From Devosia litorisediminis (GTDB lineage Bacteria > Pseudomonadota > Alphaproteobacteria > Rhizobiales > Devosiaceae): a DNA stretch of 64,000 nt. Under the pieces are notes generated by a model. It was not told the DNA's origin. It did not search any database and saw only the letters and a list, made by a program, of their open reading frames with translations. Shown here in pieces: positions 1-6,312 of the stretch (position 1 is its first letter; each line of letters opens with the position of its first letter). The DNA lies in assembly GCF_018334155.1 (NCBI RefSeq), contig NZ_JAGXTP010000001.1, forward strand, positions 744,001-808,000. The letters are read 5' to 3'. The translations under genes and the position numbers were made by a program.

Positions 1-207
1 GTCGGCCAGCACGGTGGCGAAGTCCTTGGTCGCCAGGGCGGCCTGGGCGGCGCTAGAGAGGGTTATGGCGGTGGCGGCCTGCTCGGTAACGCTGGGCACT
101 ACAGACGCGCTGGTGGCTGCCGCGTAGGCGCTGCTGGCCGCATTGGACTGGCTGGTGGCCAGGTTGAGATAGCTGGTGCTGGGATAGGGGGCGCTGATGG
201 CAACCAT
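1..207 (-). CDS. Hypothetical protein, 5' part only
   Basis: An open frame starts with ATG at 207 on the minus strand and runs off the left edge after 69 codons, so the C-terminus is outside the window. An AGGAG ribosome binding site lies 7 bases before the ATG. The visible protein is rich in Ala, Ser and Thr (it begins MVAISAPYPSTSYLNLATS) and shows no signal peptide, membrane segment or motif that I recognise. It lies downstream of the small-RNA array and in the same direction, separated from it by a perfect hairpin at 260-286. Function unknown. Confidence 0.6.
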   Translation of the reverse strand, partial: MVAISAPYPSTSYLNLATSQSNAASSAYAAATSASVVPSVTEQAATAITLSSAAQAALATKDFATVLAD

Positions 208-259
208 TCTGGGCTCCTGCAATCGGTATGCGGAACACCATGCAATCCACGTGCCGAAG

Positions 260-286
260 AAAAGGCAATTGAATCAATTGCCTTTT
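260..286. terminator. Perfect 12-bp hairpin, probable terminator
   Basis: AAAAGGCAATTG (260-271) and CAATTGCCTTTT (275-286) form a perfect stem with a 3-base loop. Both strands end in TTTT, so it could stop transcription in either direction. It separates small-RNA unit A (348-445) from the gene that starts at 207. The stem is AT-rich, so termination strength is uncertain. Confidence 0.4.
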
Positions 287-347
287 GACAGCCATCGGCG
301 CCAGGGCGGCAGAAACTGCCGGTTGGCGGGCAATAATGTCTGGAATG

Positions 348-445
348 AAAAGGCCCCGCCCGAGGGGAGGGCAGGGCCCGACGGTCATCAGCCGAAGCGT
401 CTGACCTTGGAGGTGCGGCACCACCACGATTGCCGCAATTCTTGT
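348..445 (-). ncRNA. Candidate small RNA, unit A (diverged copy)
   Basis: This is the weakest of four tandem minus-strand units. A GC-rich hairpin at 352-378 followed by TTTT on the minus strand looks like its terminator. A promoter fits upstream: -35 TTGTGC (475-480), a 17-base spacer and -10 GATATT (452-457), which puts the start near 445. The upstream box shared with the other units is present at 498-507. The body has a 7-bp stem-loop (TGCGGCA/TGCCGCA) and only a single CCTCC outside the terminator, so the anti-Shine-Dalgarno array of units B and C is largely missing. It could instead be a decayed or functionally different unit. Confidence 0.4.
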
Positions 446-497
446 GGGCTCAATATCGGCTAGCGGGCCTTGCCGCACAAACGCGCAATGGGAAGTG

Positions 498-507
498 CTG
501 CCATGCA
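498..507 (-). promoter_or_regulatory. Upstream box of small-RNA unit A
   Basis: TGCATGGCAG read on the minus strand. The same 10-mer forms the core of the 15-base boxes before units B and C. The distance from this core to the predicted -35 element is the same in all three cases. Confidence 0.4.
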
Positions 508-540
508 GATTGACGGACGGAGCAAGGGGGTGCACGGGAC

Positions 541-732
541 AAAAAAAGGGCCCCAACCGAAGTTGGGGCCAATGATAGGGCCGAAGCCAAATCTGAAGTA
601 GGGCCCTGCGCAAGGGAGGAGGATATGCGCCGGACCAGTGAACTAAGCTGCGGGAGGAGGATGCAGCTTTCGTTCGTGTCGCCTAAACGCGGGTCCGAGG
701 GAGGAGGATACGGAGCGGCGTCGCCAGCGACA
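541..732 (-). ncRNA. Small RNA with three anti-Shine-Dalgarno loops, unit B (alpha-r14/cuckoo-like)
   Basis: Three hairpins on the minus strand present almost the same loop: stem 694-714 with loop TATCCTCCTCCCT, stem 645-669 (perfect 7 bp AAGCTGC/GCAGCTT) with loop ATCCTCCTCCC, and stem 608-630 (perfect 5 bp) with loop TATCCTCCTCCCT. The RNA ends in an intrinsic terminator: a perfect 9-bp stem 549-570 with a TTCG loop, then seven T at 541-547. Promoter: -35 TTGCTG (762-767), 17-base spacer, -10 TATATG (739-744), start near 732. CCTCCTCCC in exposed loops is the hallmark of the alpha-r14 (NfeR1) and cuckoo RNA families, which pair with ribosome binding sites of mRNAs. Family membership is inferred from this motif and layout; targets cannot be told from the window. 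Confidence 0.8.
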
Positions 733-779
733 GGTACACATATAGATTTTGACCGACTGGTCAGCAATGCATAGGTCAG

Positions 780-794
780 CATGTCTGCCATGCA
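780..794 (-). promoter_or_regulatory. Upstream box of small-RNA unit B
   Basis: The minus strand reads TGCATGGCAGACATG, identical over 15 bases to the box before unit C (1348-1362) and lying 13 bases beyond the -35 element in both. Within it GCATG and CATGC flank a 5-base centre as an inverted repeat. The position, roughly 50 to 60 bases before the start, suits an activator of the LysR type; that is an inference. Confidence 0.5.
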
Positions 795-830
795 TTCTGC
801 ACAGCGACATGTTGTCAATCGCCGGGCGGC

Positions 831-998
831 CTAGAACACGGCCAGATATTTGAGCAGCGAGATAATGCCGATCACGATCACCACGATCTGCAGGATCTGC
901 CGCAGGCGAGCCTCGATAGGCAGGCGCTGGACGAGCCAGAGAATAAGAACGATCACCAGGAAGGTGATCAGAATGCCGACAAGAACAGATGTGCCCAC
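831..998 (-). CDS. Small integral membrane protein, 55 aa
   Basis: GTG start at 998, preceded by TGGAG six bases away, which decides against the TTG four codons upstream. The protein is almost wholly hydrophobic: a first membrane segment at about residues 3-22, a short polar bend with QRLPIEARLRQ, then a second segment at about 36-50, ending in LLKYLAVF. This layout resembles the family of short two-helix proteins annotated as Thivi_2564-type membrane proteins; their function is unknown to me. The gene lies between small-RNA units B and C and in the same direction. Confidence 0.65.
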   Translation of the reverse strand: MGTSVLVGILITFLVIVLILWLVQRLPIEARLRQILQIVVIVIGIISLLKYLAVF

Positions 999-1113
999 GA
1001 TAATCTCCAAAGCAGCGCTTGGTGCGCGAGCAGTAACGTGGCTGTGAACGCTTTGGTTGCATGGCGAGGCCGTGCCGGGCGCTGCATGCATTGGGCAATG
1101 CCGGGCGCATGGC

Positions 1114-1301
1114 AAAAAAAAGCCCCGTCCGAAGACGGGGTCGATGATAGGGCCGAAGCCAAATCGAAAGTGGGGCAGAGGCAAGGGAGGAGGATATGCG
1201 CTCTGCCAGTGAACCTTGATCGAGGGAGGAGGATACGATCTCGGTCCGATGTCGCGATACTTGTTCCGAGGGAGGAGGATACGGAACGCGCCTCAGCGAC
1301 G
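1114..1301 (-). ncRNA. Small RNA with three anti-Shine-Dalgarno loops, unit C (alpha-r14/cuckoo-like)
   Basis: Same plan as unit B. Stem-loops on the minus strand: 1263-1287 (6 bp GTTCCG/CGGAAC), 1218-1240 (5 bp GATCG/CGATC) and 1174-1207 (GGCAGAG/CTCTGCC), each presenting TATCCTCCTCCCT. The terminator is a GC stem at 1122-1141 with a TTCG loop followed by eight T (1114-1121). Promoter: -35 TTGCCG (1330-1335), 16-base spacer, -10 TCATAA (1308-1313). The linker between the last loop and the terminator is shared nearly base for base with unit B, so the two are recent duplicates, while their stems have diverged with compensating changes. That pattern argues for selection on RNA structure. Confidence 0.8.
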
Positions 1302-1347
1302 CCCTCCTTATGAACTCTACCGGATTGGTCGGCAATCCAGTCTGCGT

Positions 1348-1362
1348 CATGTCTGCCATGCA
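1348..1362 (-). promoter_or_regulatory. Upstream box of small-RNA unit C
   Basis: Exact 15-base copy of the box at 780-794, at the same 13-base distance from the -35 element. The flanking bases on both sides are also similar, so the promoter regions were duplicated together with the RNAs. Confidence 0.5.
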
Positions 1363-1380
1363 GTTTTGCACAGGCTGGGC

Positions 1381-1494
1381 AAAAAAATGTGGCCCCGCTC
1401 GAGGGGAGAGCGGAGCCACATGTTTGCGGAAACGAATTCCCGCAAGGAGGGAACGCACGGGGCGCAAGGGAGGAGGAGAAGCGCCCGCGGTGCT
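1381..1494 (-). ncRNA. Small RNA with anti-Shine-Dalgarno loop, unit D
   Basis: First unit of the array in the direction of transcription. Stem GGGCGC/GCGCCC (1460-1486) presents a loop with CTCCTCCC, a second CCCTCC lies near 1446-1452, and a TTCG-capped hairpin sits at 1428-1447. The terminator is a long GC stem at 1387-1421 followed by seven T (1381-1387). Promoter: -35 TTGTTG (1524-1529), 17-base spacer, -10 TATATC (1501-1506). The overlapping CCCCTATAT (1502-1510) also resembles the -10 of RpoH promoters, which drive related CcsR RNAs in Rhodobacter. The upstream box is degenerate (about 10 of 15 bases, 1542-1556) but at the same distance as in B and C. Confidence 0.65.
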
Positions 1495-1657
1495 GGGATC
1501 GATATAGGGGGATGGCGGCTGCTCAACAATCAGGCAGAGCGTATATTAGCTATGCATTGGCTGCATATTGAATTGGAAAAATCCAACCGAATCAATGCGA
1601 AAGCCCGATTTCCTGTGGCGGATCTTAGGGCGCGCTTTGTAAGCAGTGGCGCGCTTT

Positions 1658-2362
1658 TTAAGGCGTTTGCAGGTTCTCAATGGTTTCGGCAAGCGTGCCG
1701 AGATGCTCGATCCGGGCGTAGCGCGGCTGGTCGCGCGGTTCTTCCGCGCGCTCGTAGGACCAGGTCAGATCATGGGGCACATAGATGGCAAAGGCACCCG
1801 CAGCGAGAGCGGGCAGGATGTCGGAGCGCAGCGAATTGCCGACCATGACCGTGTGCTCGGGCCCCTCGGTGTGTTGGGCAAAAATTCGCGCATAGGTCTT
1901 GGGGCTCTTGTCCGAGACGATTTCGATGGCAGCGAAATAGTCGGCCAGACCGGAAGCCGCCAGCTTGCGCTCCTGATCGAACAGATCGCCCTTGGTCACC
2001 AGGATCAGCCGGTGGGTGCGGTGGACCTGTTCAAGCGCGGCATCGACATAGGGCAGGGTTTGAACGGGATAGCTGAGTAGTTCGCGACCCGCGGCCAGAA
2101 TTTCGGCGATGACCGAACCGGGCACACGATGATCGGTCACCTTCAGCGCCGTCTCGATCATGGACAGCGTATAGCCCTTGGCGCCAAAGCCGTAGTGCTG
2201 CAGATCGCGGCTCACCGAGGCGATCAGGCGGTCGTTGAGGTCAGGCGCATCGGTGTAGTCGCGCAGCAGATCGGCAAAGCGCTGTTCGGTCAGCCGAAAA
2301 TACTGCTCGTTCTGCCAGAGCGTATCGTTGGCATCGAGCGCGATGGTGGTAATGCGCGCCAT
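1658..2362 (-). CDS. HAD family hydrolase
   Basis: A 234-residue haloacid dehalogenase superfamily enzyme, probably a soluble phosphatase or dehalogenase of unknown substrate. Motif I is ALDANDTLW (nucleophile Asp10); the position two residues on, an Asp in typical phosphatases of this superfamily, is Asn12. Motif II is probably LILVTKGD near residue 129, motif III the Lys of SDKSPKTY, and motif IV VGNSLRSDILPA. I take the ATG at 2362, because the alternative at 2404 overlaps the upstream regulator gene by 32 bases. The regulator stops at 2373, so the two are probably co-transcribed. Confidence 0.85.
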   Translation of the reverse strand: MARITTIALDANDTLWQNEQYFRLTEQRFADLLRDYTDAPDLNDRLIASVSRDLQHYGFGAKGYTLSMIETALKVTDHRVPGSVIAEILAAGRELLSYPVQTLPYVDAALEQVHRTHRLILVTKGDLFDQERKLAASGLADYFAAIEIVSDKSPKTYARIFAQHTEGPEHTVMVGNSLRSDILPALAAGAFAIYVPHDLTWSYERAEEPRDQPRYARIEHLGTLAETIENLQTP

Positions 2363-2372
2363 GGCAGGCTGG

Positions 2373-3266
2373 CTAGAAGCTCCACTCGCGGGCCTTGGCG
2401 ACAAGGAAGTCGCGGAAGACGCCGACGCGCTTGGAGTTCTTCAGGGCCGGGGGATAGACGAAGAACGCCTCATAGGCTGGCAGTTCGGTCTCGGCCAGCA
2501 CCTGCACCAGTCCGTCTTCCTCTTCGGTGACGTAGTCGGGCAGCATGGCGATACCGATGCCGGCGCGGCAGGCCTGCATCATGCCGTAGATGGCGTTCAC
2601 CTTGAGCGAGGCGCGGCGCGGGCTGGAATCAGTGCGCCCCATGCGCTCGAGGAAGTTGATGTCGCCCAGATAGGAGGGCACAGGCTCGCCAAAGCTGACA
2701 ATGCGGTGTTCATCGAGCTGCTCGGCGCTGGTGGGCATGCCGAACTCTTCGATATAGCCCTTGGAGGCGTAGAAGTGGTTGTGCACGGTGAACAGCTTGC
2801 GCTGGATCATCTCGGACTGGTTGGGGCGATGCAGGCGGATGGCCACATCGGCCTCGCGCATGGCCAGATCGAGCTCGGAATCGTTGAGGCGGATTTCGAG
2901 CTGGATCAGCGGATAGAGCTTGAGGAATTCATCGAGCCGGGAGCTGAGCCAGGTCGAGCCAATACCCACCGTTGTGGTGACCACCAGCGGGCCGGTGGGC
3001 GTGTCCTGACTTTCGGACATCTGGGTTTCGACCTGCTGCAGTTCCCAGTGCATGCGATGGGCGGTGCGGAACAGCTGCTCGCCCACTTCGGTCAGCACCA
3101 GCCCGCGCGCATGGCGGATGAAGAGCTTGAGGCCCAGATCGTCTTCCAGGGCGGAGATCTGTCGGCTGACGGCCGACTGGCTCATGCCCAGCTTTTCAGC
3201 GGCGTGCGTGAAACTGCCCGACTCGGCGGCGGTGTGGAAAATCCGGAGTTTGTCCCAGTCGAGCAT
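2373..3266 (-). CDS. lsrB: LysR family transcriptional regulator, LsrB/VtlR type
   Basis: A 297-residue LysR-type regulator: an N-terminal winged helix-turn-helix (MLDWDKLRIFHTAAESGSF; helix-turn-helix around residues 18-50 with SQSAVSRQISALE) and a C-terminal effector domain from about residue 92. The N-terminus and the position next to trxB match LsrB of Sinorhizobium and Agrobacterium and VtlR of Brucella, which control oxidative stress genes, lipopolysaccharide genes and small RNAs. The only cysteine is Cys233; LsrB proteins are reported to use several cysteines for redox sensing, so sensing may differ here. It follows trxB by 36 bases on the same strand. Confidence 0.85.
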   Translation of the reverse strand: MLDWDKLRIFHTAAESGSFTHAAEKLGMSQSAVSRQISALEDDLGLKLFIRHARGLVLTEVGEQLFRTAHRMHWELQQVETQMSESQDTPTGPLVVTTTVGIGSTWLSSRLDEFLKLYPLIQLEIRLNDSELDLAMREADVAIRLHRPNQSEMIQRKLFTVHNHFYASKGYIEEFGMPTSAEQLDEHRIVSFGEPVPSYLGDINFLERMGRTDSSPRRASLKVNAIYGMMQACRAGIGIAMLPDYVTEEEDGLVQVLAETELPAYEAFFVYPPALKNSKRVGVFRDFLVAKAREWSF

Positions 3267-3302
3267 ATCTGTTGACGCTTTCTATTTGGGTCGTCGGTCG
3301 CG

Positions 3303-4253
3303 CTACTCCGCCGCTTCGGCGAGTTCGTGTTCGGCCAGAAAACGTTCCGCTTCAAGAGCGGCCATGCAGCCCATGCCTGCGGCGGTGACGGCCTGACGAT
3401 AGACATCGTCGGTCACATCGCCAGCGGCAAAGACGCCGGGGATATTGGTTTCGGTGGTGCCAGGCTTAACCTGGAGATAGCCACCGGGCTTCATGTCCAG
3501 CTTGCCGGCAAAGATCGAGGTCGCGGGGGCATGGCCGATGGCAATGAAAATGCCATCGATGGGCTGTTCATAAGTGGTGTTGTTGGTGCGATCGCGCAGA
3601 GTGACCGTGTTGACCGATGGCGGCATGGCCGAACCGCCGATTTCGGCGATCTCGGTATTCCAGCGCACTTCGATCTTGGGGTTCTTGAACAGGCGGTCCT
3701 GCAGGATGCGCTCGGCACGGAACTCGTCGCGGCGATGCACGACGATAACCTTGGAGGCAAAATTGGTCAGGAACAGCGCTTCTTCGACCGCGGTATTGCC
3801 GCCGCCGACCACAAGCACTTCCTTGTTGCGATAAAAGAAGCCATCGCAGGTGGCGCAGGCGGATACGCCAAAGCCCTGGAATTTCTCTTCGCTGGGCAGG
3901 CCCAGCCATTTGGCCTGGGCGCCGGTAGCGATGATGACACTGTCGGCAGTGTAAATCTCGCCATCGTGGCCGGTCAGCACGAAGGGGCGCTTGTCGAAAT
4001 CAACATGGGTGATGATGTCGCTGACAAAGCGCGTGCCGACATGCTCGGCCTGGGCCTTCATCTGGTCCATCAACCAGGGGCCCTGAATGACGTCGGCAAA
4101 GCCGGGATAGTTTTCCACATCGGTGGTGATGGTCAGTTGGCCACCGGGCTGCAGGCCCTGGATCATGACGGGCTCAAGCATGGCGCGCGCAGCATAGATT
4201 GCTGCGGTGTATCCAGCCGGGCCAGACCCGATGATGACGACTTTGGCGTGCAT
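3303..4253 (-). CDS. trxB: Thioredoxin reductase
   Basis: NADPH-dependent flavoprotein that reduces thioredoxin in the cytoplasm. FAD-binding GSGPAGYTAAIYAAR lies at the N-terminus, the redox-active pair is Cys133-Ala-Thr-Cys136 followed by DGFF, the NADPH-binding GGGNTAVEEA follows, and the second FAD motif AAGDVTD is near the C-terminus. I choose the ATG at 4253, with GGAGAG seven bases before it; an in-frame TTG at 4271 is possible and would add six residues. Length (316 aa) is normal. It probably forms a unit with lsrB, a pairing seen in other Hyphomicrobiales. Confidence 0.95.
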   Translation of the reverse strand: MHAKVVIIGSGPAGYTAAIYAARAMLEPVMIQGLQPGGQLTITTDVENYPGFADVIQGPWLMDQMKAQAEHVGTRFVSDIITHVDFDKRPFVLTGHDGEIYTADSVIIATGAQAKWLGLPSEEKFQGFGVSACATCDGFFYRNKEVLVVGGGNTAVEEALFLTNFASKVIVVHRRDEFRAERILQDRLFKNPKIEVRWNTEIAEIGGSAMPPSVNTVTLRDRTNNTTYEQPIDGIFIAIGHAPATSIFAGKLDMKPGGYLQVKPGTTETNIPGVFAAGDVTDDVYRQAVTAAGMGCMAALEAERFLAEHELAEAAE

Positions 4254-4409
4254 CGTGACGCTCTCCGACAATTGGGGGTTCTCCCTCGGCCGTTACGTTA
4301 AAGGCCGAAGTCGTACTCTTTCAAGGCAAACCGTTCTCCCAACAGGCTCATGCCTGTGGAACCGACCGAAATGTCACACCCAAATGGGCAAATGCCCAGT
4401 CATGGGGCG

Positions 4410-4883
4410 TCAGACATACTTGATCTTGAGGATTTCAAAGCTGCGTGCCCCACCGGGAGCGGCGACTTCAAACGAATCGCCTTCCGACTTGCCGATCATG
4501 GCGCGGGCGATGGGCGAGGAAATCGAGATGCGGCCCGCCGAAGCGTCGGCTTCGGGGTCGCCGACGACCTGATAGGTTTTCTCTTCCTCGGTGTCCTCAT
4601 CAATATAGGTCACGGTGGCGCCGAACTTGACGCTGGTGCCTGAAACCTTGGACACATCGATGATATCGGCGAGCGCCAGAATGGTCTCGAGTTCCTTGAT
4701 GCGGCCCTCGTTGAGGCTCTGCTGTTCCTTGGCCGCATGGTATTCGGCGTTTTCGGACAGATCGCCATGAGCGCGCGCTTCCGAGATCGCCTCGACAATG
4801 CGACGGCGCTCAGTGGCGGTGCGGTGCTCATATTCGGCGGCAAGGGCTTTCTGGCCACCAACCGTCATCGGGATCTTTTCCAT
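4410..4883 (-). CDS. greA: Transcription elongation factor GreA
   Basis: A 157-residue protein that rescues backtracked RNA polymerase by stimulating transcript cleavage. The N-terminal coiled coil (about residues 1-75) carries the conserved [14 protein letters not shown] near its tip, and the C-terminal FKBP-like domain ([20 protein letters not shown]) is complete. The ATG at 4883 has GGAGG nine bases upstream and gives the usual GreA length; the longer frame to 4955 is not supported. It is separated from trxB by about 150 bases. Confidence 0.96.
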   Translation of the reverse strand: MEKIPMTVGGQKALAAEYEHRTATERRRIVEAISEARAHGDLSENAEYHAAKEQQSLNEGRIKELETILALADIIDVSKVSGTSVKFGATVTYIDEDTEEEKTYQVVGDPEADASAGRISISSPIARAMIGKSEGDSFEVAAPGGARSFEILKIKYV

Positions 4884-5085
4884 TCTCGTCGCCTCCATCG
4901 GCACGGCAGTAAATAGCTTCCACCCCAGCCAAAATCCGTTCGGCCTGCGCTTCACGATAAGTTTTAGGGGAGAGAGACCTCAAATTGCCCGGCTGCCGCG
5001 TTGCGGTCAAGCCGGTGTGCGTATGAACGTGGTTATGTCCACACGCGCTTTCAAGCACCATCTCTTCTCGCAGAAAGGCCAGATC

Positions 5086-6216
5086 ATGCAAGCCCTCGTT
5101 CCAGCCCTCGCCATTTCGCTGCTTATTGTGCCGGTTGGCGCAGCCCAGGAGGTGCAATCGAGCGCCGGAGTGCTGAGCGCCACCGTGCTCAGCGAAGGGC
5201 TGGATCACCCGTGGGCGCTGGCGTTTCTGCCCGATGGGCGCTTGTTGGTGACCGAGCGCAGCGGGCAATTGCTCGTGATCGACGATGGGGTGATCAGTGG
5301 CCCGATTGCCGGCACGCCCGATGTTTATAACCAGGGGCAGGGTGGCCTGCTCGATGTGGCGCTGGCGCCAGACTTCGCCGAGAGTGGCAAGATCTATCTC
5401 ACATTTGCCGAAAAAGCCGGCGATGCGGGGCTGCAGCGCGGGCAGGGCACCGCCGTGATGGTGGCCCGGCTGGTGCTGGAGGGGGATGCCGGCCGGCTGG
5501 AGGACCAGCAGGTGATTTTCCGCATGAACAAATTTACCACCACCAACAGGCATTTCGGTTCGCGCGTTGTGGTCGGCAACGACGGCAATCTGTTCGTGAC
5601 GCTGGGCGAACGCGGTGAGCAGGACCGGGCGCAGGACTTTGGCGATCTGGCCGGCGGCGTAGCGCGCATTGGTCCTGATGGTTCAGTGCCGACGGACAAT
5701 CCCCAACTGGACGGCTGGGCGCCGGAGCTGTGGAGCAAGGGACACCGCAATCCGCAGGGCGCGACGCTACGCGCGGATGGTCAATTGTTCACGGTCGAGC
5801 ACGGGGCACGCGGCGGTGATGAGCTCAACAACCCGCAGCCCGGCGCCAATTATGGTTGGCCGGTGATCACCTATGGCGAGGATTATTCCGGCCTGCCCAT
5901 CGGGGTGGGGACCGAAAAGGAAGGGCTGGAGCAGCCATTGTTCTATTGGGACCCGTCCATTTCCCCCTCGGGGCTGGATTTCTATGACGGCGACCTGCTG
6001 GCGGGCTGGCAGGGCGACCTGCTCACTGGCGGACTGAGCGGGCAGGTGCTGGTGCGGCTTGATGTCGAGGGCGACACCATTGTGGGCGAGGAACGCCTGT
6101 TTGCCGGGCAGCTGGGCCGGGTGCGCGATGTGAAGGTGGGTCCCGATGGCGCGATCTATCTGATCACTGATGAAGATAATGGCCGGTTGATCCGGGTGGC
6201 ACCAAGCGGGCAATGA
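5086..6216 (+). CDS. Secreted PQQ-dependent sugar dehydrogenase
   Basis: A 376-residue protein of the soluble aldose sugar dehydrogenase family (COG2133, YliI/Asd type), a six-bladed propeller that oxidises aldoses in the periplasm with pyrroloquinoline quinone. A signal peptide is plain (MQALVPALAISLLIVPVGAAQE). Family motifs follow in order: LDHPWALAFLPDGRLLVTER, QGGLLDVALAPDF, FGSRVVVGNDGNLFVTLGER, WSKGHRNPQG and EHGARGGDELN. The ATG at 5086, with AAAGG seven bases upstream, places the signal peptide at the N-terminus; the frame is open back to 4798 over greA. It is divergent from greA. No PQQ synthesis genes are in the window. Confidence 0.85.
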   Translation: MQALVPALAISLLIVPVGAAQEVQSSAGVLSATVLSEGLDHPWALAFLPDGRLLVTERSGQLLVIDDGVISGPIAGTPDVYNQGQGGLLDVALAPDFAESGKIYLTFAEKAGDAGLQRGQGTAVMVARLVLEGDAGRLEDQQVIFRMNKFTTTNRHFGSRVVVGNDGNLFVTLGERGEQDRAQDFGDLAGGVARIGPDGSVPTDNPQLDGWAPELWSKGHRNPQGATLRADGQLFTVEHGARGGDELNNPQPGANYGWPVITYGEDYSGLPIGVGTEKEGLEQPLFYWDPSISPSGLDFYDGDLLAGWQGDLLTGGLSGQVLVRLDVEGDTIVGEERLFAGQLGRVRDVKVGPDGAIYLITDEDNGRLIRVAPSGQ

Positions 6217-6312
6217 AACGCGTGTTGGTCGATCTGACAGATTGACGACGGCAAGGCTTGCGCCGGCGCGGGCGCGACCTGACAATGGCAGTTCAGCAAG
6301 CGGAGCCGCATC

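Noticed and set aside
643..1467. A 274-codon open frame on the minus strand across the small-RNA array, and shorter ones at 450-818 and 968-1162
   Set aside because: They run through terminators and repeated loops, give low-complexity Arg/Pro-rich proteins and have no ribosome binding site. The RNA structures explain the sequence better.
600..1480. Repeated GGGAGGAGGATA read as a CRISPR array or as ribosome binding sites on the plus strand
   Set aside because: Spacing is irregular, each copy is flanked by its own inverted stem, no cas genes are present, and no open frames follow the purine-rich motif on the plus strand.
1631..1657. GCGCGC repeat hairpin with TTTTT as terminator of the HAD gene
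   Set aside because: The T tract is on the plus strand, while the gene is on the minus strand, and no plus-strand gene ends here.
2361..2404. Start of the HAD gene at 2404
   Set aside because: It would overlap the lsrB coding region by 32 bases and add residues without family similarity.
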